A stretch of 64,000 nucleotides of DNA from Leptobrachium leishanense (lineage: Eukaryota; Chordata; Amphibia; Anura; Megophryidae). Below, piece by piece: positions 43,082-54,992 of the stretch (positions are counted from its first letter, which is position 1; each line of letters begins with the position of its first letter). The notes beneath the pieces were generated by a model. The model did no database searches. It saw nothing but the letters and a program-made list of their open reading frames with translations, and had not been told where the DNA came from. The stretch lies in assembly GCA_009667805.1 (NCBI GenBank), contig CM019067.1, forward strand, positions 65,952,637-66,016,636, read 5' to 3'. Made by a program: the position numbers and the translations under genes.

Positions 43082-43503
43082 GGCTAGGGTCAGACTAGCG
43101 AATTTTTAACATGCGTTTAGGCGCACTTAATCACGGCCGCACTAGCAGCAAATGACGGGCAATGACAGCCAATATACGAAGTACGGTCGCACGAAAGTCC
43201 GGCTGCGCAACGCAAGTGGAAAATTAACGCATTTTTTCGAGAACGCAGAACCGCTAGTACAGACGTACAGAGTGCGCTGCGTCAACTAGCGGCGTCTGTG
43301 TGTGATTTGGAGACGTCAGACCCTGCTCATGTCCGGCCAACATAACGTCCAGACACCCAAAGTTTCCTGCTTTGGATCCGTAAAAAATCACGCACAAAAA
43401 TGCGCATCGTATGACCGTTTTCGTGCATTCCGTGAAAAAATACGGCAATGCGTTCGGACGCACTTTCGGTCGCTGTCAAAAATGCGTTAGTCTGACCCTA
43501 GCC
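43082..43503 (-). mobile_element. Harbinger-like MITE copy v, in tandem with copy iv
   Basis: GGCTAGGGTCAGACTAGCGA ... TTAGTCTGACCCTAGCC. Only the 3-bp TAA (43079-43081) separates it from copy iv, so one copy probably inserted at the target-site duplication of the other. Confidence 0.92.
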
Positions 43504-43801
43504 TTATCTCACTTTCCAAATCGGCTATTTGGTCCAGATTGTTCTCTTTTCCTGCCATTCTCCTGGTTTTCACCTTTCTCTGAACAACCCTGAGAGAGAG
43601 GTGAAAGCCAGGAGAACTGGCAGGAGAAGAGAACAATCTAGACCAAATAGCCAATTTGGAAAGTGAGTTAAATGGGAGAATTTTTGTGGTTTGGCTATTT
43701 TGACCTAGAATTTTCACTTCTCCAGTTATTCTCCTGCTTTTCACGCTCTCTGAATAACCCTGTGAATGTTTAATCCCGAGGTGAAAAATAACATTGCTTA
43801 A

Positions 43802-44251
43802 GGCTGGGGTCAGACGAGCGCAGTTATCACGTCCGTGTTGCCGCACATTTGTACGTCCGTGGCAGCATAGCATTCTGACCAATGGAGCCCCACACACGAA
43901 GTACGTCCGCACGGAAGTGCGGATGCATGGCGGACGCAGCAAATGGACGCAGGTTAGGCAAGAACCCTAATACTGCTAGAACGGACGTGCGGAGTGCGCC
44001 ACGTCCGCAACGTCCGTGTAGCTTTGTATGTGAGTGATGAAACGAGGACAGATGGACTGCATTTATACGTCCAGCATTTTTGACGGACAGAATGTTTTTT
44101 CATTTTAATTTATTTTCCCTGCTACATCAGTCAAAAAATACGTCAGTGAAAAAAACGGACTGTTTGGCCACTACCTTGTTGTCAGTCAGTAAGTACGTCC
44201 GTACTGCACGGACGCACAGTCCGTACAAAATGCGCTCATCTGACCCTAGCC
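43802..44251 (-). mobile_element. Harbinger-like MITE, second subfamily, copy b
   Basis: GGCTGGGGTCAGACGAGCGC ... ATCTGACCCTAGCC followed by TTA (44252-44254), preceded by TTAA. The interior is the reverse complement of copy a at 21160-21607. Confidence 0.85.
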
Positions 44252-44286
44252 TTAGATGTTATTTTGAATTTTTTTTCAAACACCAG

Positions 44287-45501
44287 TTAACCACTTGGCT
44301 GCTATGGACGCGCTCAGCGCGTCCAGCCAAGTTGTTTTCCTGTGCTATGGACGCGCTGAGCGCGTCCATGCACAGGAGGCAGCAATCCGCCGGCTGCGCC
44401 CCCCGGTGTGGGCTGACATCTTGAATGTCAGTCCAGAACTCCGGGACCCCGGCGGAGCAATTAGATGTCATTGCGGCGACGCGATGACATCTAATTCAGG
44501 CGACCCCCCCGCATGTGCGGAGGAAGCGCCTGAAAGGGAGGGGGGGTCCTTCGGACCTCTCTCCCTCCTGATCGCCGGGGGGCAGAGGGTTAATCCAGGC
44601 ACCGTTTGGAAGGGCACAGCCTGCCCTTCCAAACGGTGGCTGTGATTAACCCCTGGGGAGCCGGATCATGAATCGGCGCTGAAAAGCGCCAGATCGTGAT
44701 CCTCTCCTGGAGCTGGCCGACATCTTGGATGTCGGCCAAGCCTCCAGGAACTCCCCCTGAGGACTGGCGTCATCGTGCAATGAACTCCCCCTGAGGACTG
44801 GCGTCATCGTGCATAGCACGATGACGCCAGTCCTGGAGTTAACCCCTAGCTGCCACCAATGGTGGAGATAGGGGGTTCCAATGAACCCCCTATCTCCCGA
44901 TCCGTGGCAGCTAGGGGTTAATGTTTGATATCGTTGGATCGGCCAGAGCATGGCCTTTCCAAGGATACCAAACATGAGCATAAAAAATGTTTTTTTTAAA
45001 AAAAAAAAATTAAAAAAAAAAAAAATATATTGCTTTTGTTTTGTTAATGCAGCAATATTGTTCCCATTTCAATTATAATGTGAACAATAATGCTGCACTA
45101 ACAATTTTTGTATGCGGTGAGTTTGTTAAAAAAAGCAAAATTTTCCTAAAAAAAAAAGTAACGAGACCCCATTTCTAATTTTTTTAACAAGCGCACCCCA
45201 TACAAAATATAACCGCAAACGATCGCATGTTAAAATGTGAAAGAAAACAATTTACACATAATAAATTATTGAAAATTCAAATTTTATTGCATTTTTGTTA
45301 TAATATACAGACATGACATAACGTATACATATAATAATGACATATTATGAATCTGCCAAGTCTGCCGGAAAGAACGATATATAATATGTCTGGGTCATAT
45401 ATCAAAATATGGCTACAAAACGCGGTTAAACATGATGAGCGAAGGCGGTAAAAATGACCTCAGCACAGAGGTGTGAAAAGCCTCAGCAGCGAAAGGGTTA
45501 A
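44287..45501 (+). mobile_element. TTAA-type (piggyBac-like) element, both ends present
   Basis: TTAACCACTTGGCTGCTATG (44287) to CAGCGAAAGGG-TTAA (45498-45501). This is the only copy here with both ends, about 1.2 kb. It has two GACGCGCTGAGCGCGTC-type palindromes near the left end, hairpin-forming CCCCCTATCTCC arms (44870-44900) and the conserved TGCCGGAAAGAACGATATAT block. It encodes nothing. The TTAA target with CC/GG adjacent fits piggyBac-type mobilisation. Confidence 0.85.
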
Positions 45502-45924
45502 ATGCAGCATATTAGGATGTTTTAGGGAAATTAATTCTCAAATCTCAATCAGAAGCAGACACCACCCCACCCTCAGTATGGTGTACAATGTATCAAATTG
45601 ATTGCCAGACTAAAAACACCTGGTGTTATGCCCGTTTGTGAACAGAGGTCATTTAGAGTTGATAATCTTTCCACGTACACATTAGTTTTTAATTCAATAT
45701 CTAATAAACCGTTGCTTATAATATTCTGCAGTAAAGAGTTTCTTTATTTCTAGATTTTTTTGTATTTTTTTAAGCATTTTCTATACTTTTTTCAAAATTT
45801 CTTTTTTTTTCCAACTCAAACCGAACACACCCAAAAAGTTCGAAATTCGCGAACTTTCGAACTGCCAAAATTCGGGTCGAACTCCGAACCGTCCGAACCC
45901 GAACAGCTCATCCCTAGTGATGGC

Positions 45925-46226
45925 CTCATTCGAGACGAGCAGAGCATGTGTGTGCACCGGTGACAAATAGACAGCTGTTCCTGTGTTTGAATTCCATGAG
46001 GTGGTTGCACCATGTTGAACATCGCAGAAAGGTGCACATGTCCCGAGTCCTGCATCAAAATGGATGCCATTGCAATTATGTGAGTCCATGGGTACAAGTG
46101 ACATGACATCAATAGGTGACATCAGAAAGGTGAGAGTCCAATGACACAAGTGTTGCTGTATCAGTAAAGGAATGATTGAAGCCAGAATGATGATGGAAAT
46201 GCAAAACAGAGAGCGAGAACACCTGT
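45925..46226. other. No gene recognised
   Basis: Host flank between hAT copies D and F. Confidence 0.5.
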
Positions 46227-46234
46227 GTCATTAA

Positions 46235-47003
46235 TAGTGATGAGCCGAACACCCCCGTGTTTGGTTCGCATTAGAATTCGAACAATTTCAAAAGTTCGAG
46301 TTCGAACATGAGCCGAACTTAATGCAAGTCAATGGGACTCGAAAGTTTGATTTTTAGAGTGCCCTCCAAGAGGGCATATATACAAGATATTTGCCATAAA
46401 AGGTGTATGGGGTCCGGGTAGTGCCCTGGGGACGGGAAACAAGGACAAAAAGTAAAAAAAAAAAGTTTTTAAAGGAACAGTGAGTTTTCCATGAAATAAA
46501 GGTTAAAAATAAAAACGAAAAATTCCTTCAAATATCGTGCCTAGGAGGTCCCCATAACCTGCCCCTGAAGTGGCAGATTTGTAGGATGTATAGAAACATT
46601 TAAAAACAAAAAAATGACATTTCAAATGACGGTAAATGGTTTTTCTTTAATCTATAAATGAACAACTGCTTGGGGCGGCAGCCTGTATCAAAAGAGGAGA
46701 AATTTTAGGACGCGCAGGACAAGTTTAGTGATTTTTCGGCTAAATTATGGTGAAACTTATGCAGGCTTTGGATGAAAGTAACAATTGGTGCTTTAAAATT
46801 GGGCCTTTAGTGTCGGCAACAGTGCCGTCACACCGTAGCCCCTCTGTGGTATTGTGGAAGAGTGCAGGGTTGGACCCTGCGGTCCAATATTAAAATATGA
46901 ATCTGGTATAGGCGTCAGTGCATCCAAATATTTTGCCTTTGGTGGCCGCAAGTGCCTTCACACCGTAACCCCTCTGAGGTATTGTGGAAGAGTGCAGTGG
47001 TGG
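46235..47003. mobile_element. hAT fragment, left end only (copy F)
   Basis: TAGTGATGAGCCGAACAC start, the shared GGACAGTGAG/CCTAGGAGGTCCCC block also seen at 42135-42215, and reverse complements of the 8510-8880 tandem units. It stops abruptly near 47003; no right terminus or matching 8-bp duplicate is found. Confidence 0.78.
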
Positions 47004-47749
47004 AGGTTTTGGTAATGCAGAAGAGATCCCTGATCTATTCAGTTACATCAGCAGCTATAACAAAACTGGGTCGGCAATGTTTAGGCACTTGTACTGTGCT
47101 ACTGTATATGGTGAGAATCGGCGCACACCAGTAGCAACAGGAAGCAAACAGAACAGGCAGGGAATACACAGAGAATATAGTCAAATGGCAGGCAAAGTCG
47201 GCAACAGATCGGGTCATCAGAACAAGCAGGGTCAGTAACAAGAATACAAACTGATTTGGTAAGCTAGCGATGCGGGAATAAAGGCTGAGACACACTGAGC
47301 GTGTAGCGACGCACAGCGTAGCGAAGCGAAGAGAAGCAAACATTTTGCAGGCTTGACTTCACTCCGCTTCGCCTCGCTGCGTGTCTACGTTACGTTTGCT
47401 TCTCACCGCACTGGACAGGAATCCACTAACTAAATTAAAATGTACACACAAAACCGTTTTATTTTCACAAAGCAAATGTTATATAGGCAAAAAAAAGTTT
47501 CTACTGAATAAAATACATCAAAAATTACTGTTAATTTAATAGGAATAGTATAAAAATATAAAAGAAGGTAACCCCCTGATCATATATATTATAGGGACAC
47601 GGAGCGCTGTGTATAGAGTAGGGATGCATTGATACCACACACAGACATATACATATATATCAACACACAGACCTATATATACGTATATATCAACACGCAG
47701 ATATATATATACACCCACCCACCCACAGACCTCAGACCATATAACCTCA
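47004..47749. other. No gene recognised
   Basis: Includes a GCGAAGCGAAG / CTTCGCCTCGC inverted stretch at 47290-47405 (probably a MITE end) and a CATATATATCAACACACAGA-type repeat at 47640-47710. Confidence 0.5.
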
Positions 47750-48148
47750 GCCGAATTAGCCCCCCTTATCAAAATTTTTGAACAAAACTCATGCAGTTGG
47801 TTAGAGCTTTGTTAGATCAGGTTAGATCAATAGTTGTTTGCGTTAGATCACACATAGAAAAAGAGATATTAACAATTATTGTAAGGGGGCTAACCCGTCA
47901 TCAGCTCCCCCTTATCAAAAAATGAACCAAACACTTAGATATTTTGGAAGCTTTATGTTAGATCAGGTAAGATCAAGAGGTTTTAACGTTAGATCACCCA
48001 TAATTACTGACTTATTAAGTAATTAATAAAGACGGGTTAGCCCCCCATAACATTTTCTGACAAAAAAACATTCAGGCCTATAGATCTTTGTTAGATTAGG
48101 TATGATCAAGTGGTTTTAACGTTAGAGCACACATAATTACAAAGATAT

Positions 48149-48728
48149 TTAAAGGAACACTCTAATCAAAAATCCCCCCCGTTTTTTTACAATAAACTAT
48201 AGCTATTCCCTCACTAACTAGGTAGGGATTTTTATTTATTTTTTTAACTGTAATACTTACCCTAAAATCCACTTGTTTCCAACGGCGTCTTTTTTTTTTT
48301 TATACTCACCTCCCTCCTCTTCCGCTCCCGTCCTTGTTACTTTCACTTGGCTAATGGTTTACGTGAGAAGCGCCCATGCGCGCCTCTCACGTAAGCCAGC
48401 CAATCAGCAGGCTTCCTCCCGGCTCCATCTTCGCAAGAGGATGCGCGCAACACTAATCTTCAGCTACTGCGGCGAGTTGGAGCCGTCATCGCGCTGAAAG
48501 CGCGATGACGTCTCCTACTCGGCAATAGTCGGCAGAAGTGGGAAATATGAATCCCGCTCTGCTGACTGACAGCTGGGAGGGTGGAGTAAACTCCTCCGCG
48601 TCTCTCAGCTTTTTTCAGCTTTTTCAGCCGATCGGCTGAGCGGAGGGAGGACAGACAAGGGCATACTCAGGGCATCATGACCACCTAAAAAAGCTTAGGT
48701 GGTCATGTTGCCTAGAGTGTCCCTTTAA
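48149..48728. mobile_element. 580-bp TTAA MITE
   Basis: TTAAAGGAACACTCTA ... TAGAGTGTCCCTTTAA with TTAA at both ends (48149-48152 and 48725-48728). Inserted in the foldback's left arm. Confidence 0.87.
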
Positions 48729-48779
48729 CAAAATACAGAGATTGTGTGTATTACATAAGGGGAGTAACCCTCCTCCATT

Positions 48780-49278
48780 TTTTTTTAAAAATAACTGCTT
48801 TTTTTATTTTTATTATTAATGCAGCATTATTGTTCACATTTCAATTATAATGTGAACAATGATGTTGCCCTAACGATTTTTTTTTTGGGAGGGGTTTTAG
48901 CTAAAATCCCATAATTTTGCAGAAAAATAAAAGTAATGGGTTCCCAGTTCAATTTTTTTTAACAGGCTTACCCCTTAGAATTAAAAAACGCAAAGGCTCG
49001 GATGATAAAATGTGGGGAAAAAAACACTTTACACACTGTAGATGATTGAAAATTCAAATTTTATTGAATTTTTGTTATAATATTCAGGCAGGACATGAAG
49101 TAGTCATATAATAATGATATATTATGAATCTGCCAAGTCTGCCGGAAAAAACGATATATAATTTGTCTGGGTTGTATAATAAAACCTGACTTCAAATCTC
49201 GTTTAAACATAATGAGCGAAACTGGTTAAAATTAGCTCAGCACACAGAGGTGAAATGGCTCAGCAGCGAAATGGTTAA
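48780..49278 (+). mobile_element. TTAA-type (piggyBac-like) right-end fragment
   Basis: TTATTAATGCAGCATTATTG to CAGCAGCGAAATGG-TTAA (49275-49278). More diverged than the other copies. Confidence 0.78.
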
Positions 49279-49920
49279 GCCATAAACAAACACTTACTAC
49301 ATAGATACAAACCTGAACTTTTAACCTTTGACTGAGGTCAGACAGAGAGGGGGAGGGGGGTAGCCACCCTTATGCAAAACCCAATATCCATGTTTGATAT
49401 TAAATCTTTGTAATTATGTGTGATCCACTTGATCAAACCGGATCTAACAGATCTATAAGCCTGAGTGTTTCTTTTGCCAGAAAATTTAATGTAGGGGGGG
49501 TGGGGCACTAACCCCCCTTATGTAATACACAAAATCTCTGTATTTTATGTTCATTATCTATGTATTTTTGTGCAATCTAACGTTAAGACCACTTGATCTT
49601 ACCTGATCTAACAAATATCTATAAGCCTGAATGGTTTCTGACCAGAAAATTCAATAAGGGGGGGCTAACCCGTCCTTATTAATTACTTAATAACTCAGTA
49701 ATTATGGGTGATCTAACGTTAAAACCACTTGATCGTACCTGATCTAACGTAAAGCTTCAAAATATCTAAGTGTTTGGTTCATTTTTTTATAAGGGGGGGG
49801 CTGATGACGGGTTAGCCCCCCCTTACAATAATTATTAATATCTCTTCTTCTATGTGTGATCTAACGCAAACAACTATTGATCTAACCTGATCTAACAAAG
49901 CTCTAACCAACTGCAAAAGA

Positions 49921-50470
49921 TCATAATTTACTCATTTTCATGATCTTCATCAGGAACTAAATAAGAAAAACACAGAAAATGTAGAAGAGAAACAAAAAGG
50001 CTGTAATTAGGATCAATGCCCTGTGCAGGCACAGCTATGACAAGGAGTTGGGGAAATGGTTGAACGTTGGACTTGTTAATTGCCTCCTTGGACTAAGGTT
50101 TTAAATATTAGACATGGATATAGCACACACTCTTTCTAGCAATAGGTCTTTCTCTCTTATTTCCTATAATTATGTGATTTGTATTAATTTCATTGCAAAA
50201 CAATAATTGTAGTGAAATTAAGAAAGCATTATGATTTAAATAAAGGCAAATTAAAAAGGGAAAATGCGAAATGAATTATTTTGACAGATTTAATTTGCTG
50301 AGAGCAATTAAAACAATTACTCATTGTATCTTTATTGTCACGGTGTGCAAGGGGTGTCGAGCCAATATGCAGCGAACACAAAAGGAGGAAAGTCAAGTAA
50401 GGAAAATGATAAGGTTTATTTAGAATAAAACAACAAGATAAAGAAATCCGGGTAATCTGAATATAATAAG
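49921..50470. other. No gene recognised
   Basis: At 50338 TGTCACGGTGTGCAAGGGGT may be the edge of a retroelement or DNA element; a related GTGTCACGGTCTGAGG occurs at 51238. Confidence 0.45.
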
Positions 50471-50474
50471 AGAA

Positions 50475-50705
50475 GGGCACAGAAGGCTGGAGGCAGAGAA
50501 GGGTACAGGAGGCAGAGAAGGGCACAGGAGGCAGAGAAGGGCACAGGAGGCTGGAGGCAGAGAAGGGCACAGGAGGCTGGAAGCAGAGAAGGGCACAGGA
50601 GGCTGGAAGCAGAGAAGGGCACAGGAGGCTGGAAGCAGAGAAGGGCACAGGAGGCTGGAAGCAGAGAAGGGCACAGGAGGCTGGAAGCAGAGAAGGGCAC
50701 AAGAG
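50475..50705 (-). repeat. 26-bp minisatellite
   Basis: Repeats of GAAGGGCACAGGAGGCTGG plus AAGCAGA, with shorter variants at the left. They create overlapping Ser/Pro/Cys-rich frames in all three minus frames, none of them genes. Confidence 0.93.
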
Positions 50706-50794
50706 ATAAACAAATTAATGATAGGAGTCTCTTGGCAGTAGTTGAATCTTTGGGTGGAAGGTAAGTCTTTAGTAAAAGGGTAAACTTGTTATAA

Positions 50795-51180
50795 AAGGTG
50801 GATTCCTGAAGTTGCAGGGTAGACTTGATATTAAAGGTGAATTCCTGAAGTTGCAGGGTAGACTTGATATTAAAAGGTGGATTCCTGAAGTTGCAGGGTA
50901 GACTTGATATTAAAGGTGAATTCCTGAAGTTGCAGGGTAGACTTGATATTAAAAGGTGGATTCCTGAAGTTGCAGGGTAGACTTGATATTAAAGGTGGAT
51001 TCTTGAAGTTGCAGGGTAGACTTGATATTAAAGGTGGATTCCTGAAGTTGCAGGATAGACTTGATATAAAGGTGGATTCCTGAAGTTGCAGGGTAGACTT
51101 GATATAAAGGTGGATTCCTGAAGTTGCAGGGTAGACTTGATATAAAGGTGGATTCCTGAAGTTGCAGGGTAGACTTGAGA
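50795..51180 (+). repeat. 38-40 bp minisatellite, about ten units
   Basis: Unit GTGGATTCCTGAAGTTGCAG, GGTAGACTTGATATTAAAAG, with GTGAATTCC and single-base length variants. Confidence 0.93.
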
Positions 51181-51244
51181 TTAGTACAGACCTGGATAAA
51201 TAGGATGCTGGCCTAGCAGGAGATGAAGCCTGGCAAGTGTCACG

Positions 51245-52190
51245 GTCTGAGGTTCTGGTCGTAGCCGTTAGATCTGGGAGAGCTTCCTGGTACACACCTT
51301 GGCTGAAGAATGGTCTTGTAATAATGAAGCAAGGATAGATGGGAGAGTAATCATTATAAAGGAATTCAGGCTTGCTTCCTTACAGGTGTGGTAGAAGTTG
51401 ATTAGGATCAAGGGCAGCAAGAGAAGGGGACTCCCAGAGGCTAGAGGTGGAATTTGTAGTGATATGTATGAATACATATGTTGATGTTAGTAGGTCAATG
51501 GTTCTTACCAGCTCGGGCACGGTGTCTATGGCGCCGTTTAGGAGGGCTACGGGATGGCACATGACATTTATAATCACAAGATAAGGTTAATTACACAATA
51601 TGTCCCAAAATAAGACTCTTGTTTTCCTTGGTAGGAGAAGTTCGGATGACTTGTATTTTATCATGCTCATCATCATACCTGTGTTAATGTTTATCATCAC
51701 CCGCTCAGATAATGGAAGAAAGCTTGCCAGCATTGGCTGCCAAAGGTGAAAGGTTTCAACACCTGATAGAAGACAAAGAGCTTGAGAGCACCTGTCATTC
51801 AGTGGATGCACCTCAATGGTGAGATGTGGAACACACACTTCTGCATAACAATGTTCGCAAACACATTAACATACAATGAATGTTTTAAAGCTGCATCGAT
51901 ATCATACAGAGGTCATTAAACCTTAGACACAATCCATATAACCTGCTCTGTGGATTGCTCTTGTTTTTGACATCCAAGGTCCCCTATTAACACCTTTTTG
52001 GGGTTTTCCTTATTTGGTTCATGATAAAGAACATGAATAAACAGTTTATGATTAATTTGAGTTTTTAAGTAATAAATGCAATAGTATATGTGCGTACACC
52101 CTAACATAAGGTCTATGCATGCCTGTGCATATAGAAGGTGATATATCTCCATGTGCAGTACTTTACAAATAAAGTGGGCCTATCACACCT
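51245..52190. other. No gene recognised
   Basis: No coding or repeat signal that I can identify. Confidence 0.5.
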
Positions 52191-52195
52191 CATTG

Positions 52196-53642
52196 ACGGG
52201 TCCGGGTAGTGCCCTGGGGGACAGGAAACAAGGACAAAAAGTTAAAAAAACAAAGTTTTTAACCCATGAAATAAGGGTTAAAAATAAAAATGAAAAATTC
52301 CTTCAAATATCGTGCCTAGGAGGTCCCCATAACCTGTCCATGAAGTGTCGGATTTCTAGGATGTACAGAAACATTTAAAAACAATGTCCGGGTCTGGGTA
52401 CTGCCCTGGGGGACAGGAAACAAGGACAAAAAGTTTAAAAAAAAGACGTTTTTAACCCCTTCACTGCTGACAACGTGTGGGCTCAGTTACTCCCACTGTA
52501 TCCTGAGGAGTACGTGTCCCACACATCATCAGCTTTGCGGGACCCCCGGTGGAGATACTCACCTCTCTGTCCGGGGTCCCGCGACGTTCTGACTTCAGCG
52601 TCCTCAGACGCTGAAGTCAAGCTCCTCCTGATGTAAATGACATCATCTCGCCATGCGCGATGATGTCATTTCCAGGCGACCCCCCGGCAATGCCGGGAGA
52701 TCGCCTGGAAGGGAGGGGGGATCCATTCGGATCCCTCTCCCTCCCGATCGGGAGGTCCCACAAAAAAAAGCCAGGCACTGCATAAAAGGAAACGTGTAAT
52801 TTTTTTGTGTGTTAATTTTATTAATGCAGCAATATTGTTCACATTTCAATTATAATGTGAACAATGATGCTGCACTAATGATTTTTTTCTATGGGGTGTG
52901 TTTGCTATAAATCACGTAATTCCCCACACAAAATGTAACAAGTCCCCATTTCTAATTTTTGTACAAGTGCACCCCATAGAAAACATAACCGCAAACGCTC
53001 ATGTGCTAAAATGTGAAAAAAAAACTTTACACACTGCAGATGATTAAAAATTCAATTTTTATTGCATTTGTTTGTCATAATATACAGCCAGGACATGACA
53101 TATACATACAAAAATTATGTATTATGAATCTGCGGAGTCTGCCAGAAAGAACGATATCGAATATGTCTGGGTTATTTAATAAAATGTGGCTTCAGATCGC
53201 GTTTAAACATGATGAGCGGAAGCGGTAAAAATGAGCTGAGCACACAGCAGTGAAATGCACCATATTAGAGGAAGATTTAGTAGAGAAATTAACACTTCTC
53301 AGAAGCAGACACCACACCTTCAGTATAGTCTACATACATACAATGTATCAAATTCATTAGACCAGACTAAAAACACCTGTTGTTTACCGTTTGAGAACAC
53401 AGGTCATTTAGAGGTGAGAATCTTTGCACGTACACATTAGTTTTTAATTCAATATCTAATAAACCGTTGCTTATAATATTCTGCAGTAAAGAGTATCTTT
53501 ATTTCTAGATTTTTTTGTATTTTTTAAGCATTTTTTTGCAAACTTGAACTGAACACGCCAAAAAGTTCGAAGTTCGCAAATTTGCGAACGGCCAAAGTTC
53601 GAATCGAACTCTGAACTGATCGAACCGAACAGCTCATCCCTA
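52196..53642. mobile_element. hAT fragment, right end only (copy E), with nested TTAA repeat
   Basis: Right terminus GAACAGCTCATCCCTA at 53642. The 53257-53600 block parallels 45502-45840 of copy D. At the left, the GGGTAGTGCCCTGGGGGACA module occurs twice (about 52203 and 52391). There is no left TAGGGATG end and no 8-bp duplicate. Confidence 0.8.
52452..53256 (+). mobile_element. TTAA-type (piggyBac-like) repeat inside copy E
   Basis: TTAACCCCTTCACTGCTGAC at 52452. Internal deletion between GATCGGGAGG (~52750) and TTAATGCAGCAATATTG (~52822). The right end GCAGTGAAATG lacks the final TTAA. Confidence 0.78.
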
Positions 53643-54169
53643 ACCTCAAACTATTTTCAAAAAGCAACTGAAAACACCCTGTCCTTAAGAAAAGGTTCCG
53701 AGACGTGTTTAAAAGGTAAAGCTTTTATCCACCCGAAAACCAGAATGGTTAAAGAATTACAAAGTTTACAGATTATAGCAATATTTATAATTAATTCAGC
53801 CATTTATTGTAATTCCTTTATTGTTGTATACTTATTGATTTCCCCGTGGAAACAGTACATGGGAAAACTGTCAGAAAGCTTATCGACAGAGTTTTAGAAA
53901 CATCAACACACTACACGAGAAATAATTATCAAAATCTCGGTCTCACAGCACAGTAACTCCTGCAGGGATTTTAATCCTAATAAATTCAAATTTACAGGGT
54001 TGGAATAGATCTATCCATATTGTTGAGTAGGGGGAGAGAGCAAAAAGCCCTTTTCAGAAATACAAGCTCAAAACTAGTTCCCAATGGTTTATTTAACTTA
54101 AAGGAACACAATTTAAAAATATTTTAAATTAACATAGCTAGCTTAGTGTGACCCCCTCCACCAATACAC
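53643..54169. other. No gene recognised
   Basis: AT-rich; nothing identified. Confidence 0.5.
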
Positions 54170-54172
54170 ACA

Positions 54173-54870
54173 GGGCACTATTACACTCTTCGCGCATAAT
54201 TTTGCACGTGCGCAAAAACGCATTAACGCGGGGGGAAAAACCGTTCGCGCTGAACGTCGTATTACGAAAATGCGCGTTAAGTCTAACGCAAGTGAGCCTG
54301 CGCGAACGCTGCGCGAGCACAAGTTCGTGCGTGCATCCCATACTTAATATTGTGAGAGCAAATGCATTTGTGCGCTGGTATGCGGATGGTACTACAATCG
54401 ATGCGCAAATTTTAACGAACAACGTTTGTGAGCATAATTTTAACGTCTTTGAAAAGCTGGTGTTAATGGCAAATCTGAACGTTCTGGCCGAGACCAAATA
54501 CACCAGCCGGAAAAAAAATACAGCACAGTATAGTTACACATTCTACGCATACCCAAACAATAAAATTGTGATGTTGTGCGTGTTTTTTGTTATTGCTGCA
54601 GCATTTATACTCAGATTGATTTTGACAGGTGCAAAAACTTAACGGGAGACAATTGTGGTTCTTAATTCTGATTGCCCACCGATTTCTGGGCGCAACGTTA
54701 ATGTGCCCGCGTTTTTGCGCATATTTTTTACGCGCGATATTTTCGGACGGATGAAAAAATGCGCTCGGATTGTAATACCAGCATTAATTTACACGAGTTA
54801 ACGTTAAACGCTACGCACAAAAAGAATTGCGCTGTGCGAGCTTTTCTGCGCAAGGAATGTAATAGAGCCC
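54173..54870 (+). mobile_element. CpG/GCGC-rich DNA element, copy 2, both ends
   Basis: GGGCACTATTACACTCTTCG ... GGAATGTAATAGAGCCC, imperfect inverted ends. ACA flanks both sides (54170-54172 and 54871-54873), consistent with a 3-bp duplication. Non-coding; the 164-codon frame is incidental. Confidence 0.82.
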
Positions 54871-54992
54871 ACAGTGTCCTGGATGATGTTTTTGGAGCTC
54901 TAAAGACTATAAACTTAAAAAGAAATAGTGAACACTTTGAAATTTATTGTAGAAAAGGGAAGAAACAGATATAGAAGGCCATATGCATTATA

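Larger units (their letters stand above)
42405..43762. mobile_element. Tandem run of three palindromic MITEs (copies 4-6)
   Basis: Copy 4 is about 42405-42556 and copy 6 43594-43762. Copy 5 is 42557-42652 plus 43504-43590, split by the Harbinger-like pair. All share GAGAATGACTGGAGAA and AATTCTAGGTC-type halves and GAATAACCCTG-type ends. Confidence 0.85.
41882..45916. mobile_element. 4.0-kb hAT element swollen by nested insertions (copy D)
   Basis: TAGGGATGAGCCGAACAC ... GAACAGCTCATCCCTA, with perfect target duplication GTGATGGC (41874-41881 and 45917-45924). Its own sequence is mainly 41882-42400 and 45502-45916. The rest is three MITE copies in tandem, two Harbinger-like copies inside one of them, a second-subfamily Harbinger-like copy and a TTAA-type element. 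No transposase. Confidence 0.9.
47755..49920. repeat. Large foldback built on TTAGATCAGG-type repeats
   Basis: Left arm 47755-48148 and right arm about 49330-49920 are imperfect reverse complements. Each arm is itself 3-4 units of ~130-160 bp containing (T)GTTAGATCAGGTNAGATCAA, AACGTTAGATCACACATAAT and a G6-8 or C6-8 run in GGGGGCTAACCCGTC. The spacer holds a TTAA MITE (48149-48728) and a TTAA-type repeat fragment (48780-49278). No open frame of interest. The element class is not recognised. Confidence 0.8.

Noticed and set aside
49920..49970. Second hammerhead-like match on the minus strand (CTGATGA ... GAAA)
   Set aside because: Only seven bases lie between the cores, no helix II can form and the flanks do not pair as helix I.
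50229..50713. Three overlapping minus-strand Ser/Pro/Cys-rich frames
   Set aside because: A product of the 26-bp minisatellite; open in all three frames and without a start or domain.
46235..53642. Copies F and E as the two ends of one 7.4-kb hAT element
   Set aside because: The 8 bp flanking the left end (GTCATTAA) and right end (ACCTCAAA) do not match, and both are truncated internally.
54148..54642. 164-codon frame
   Set aside because: Lies in a non-coding DNA element; the sister copy at 18418 has a different, shorter frame.
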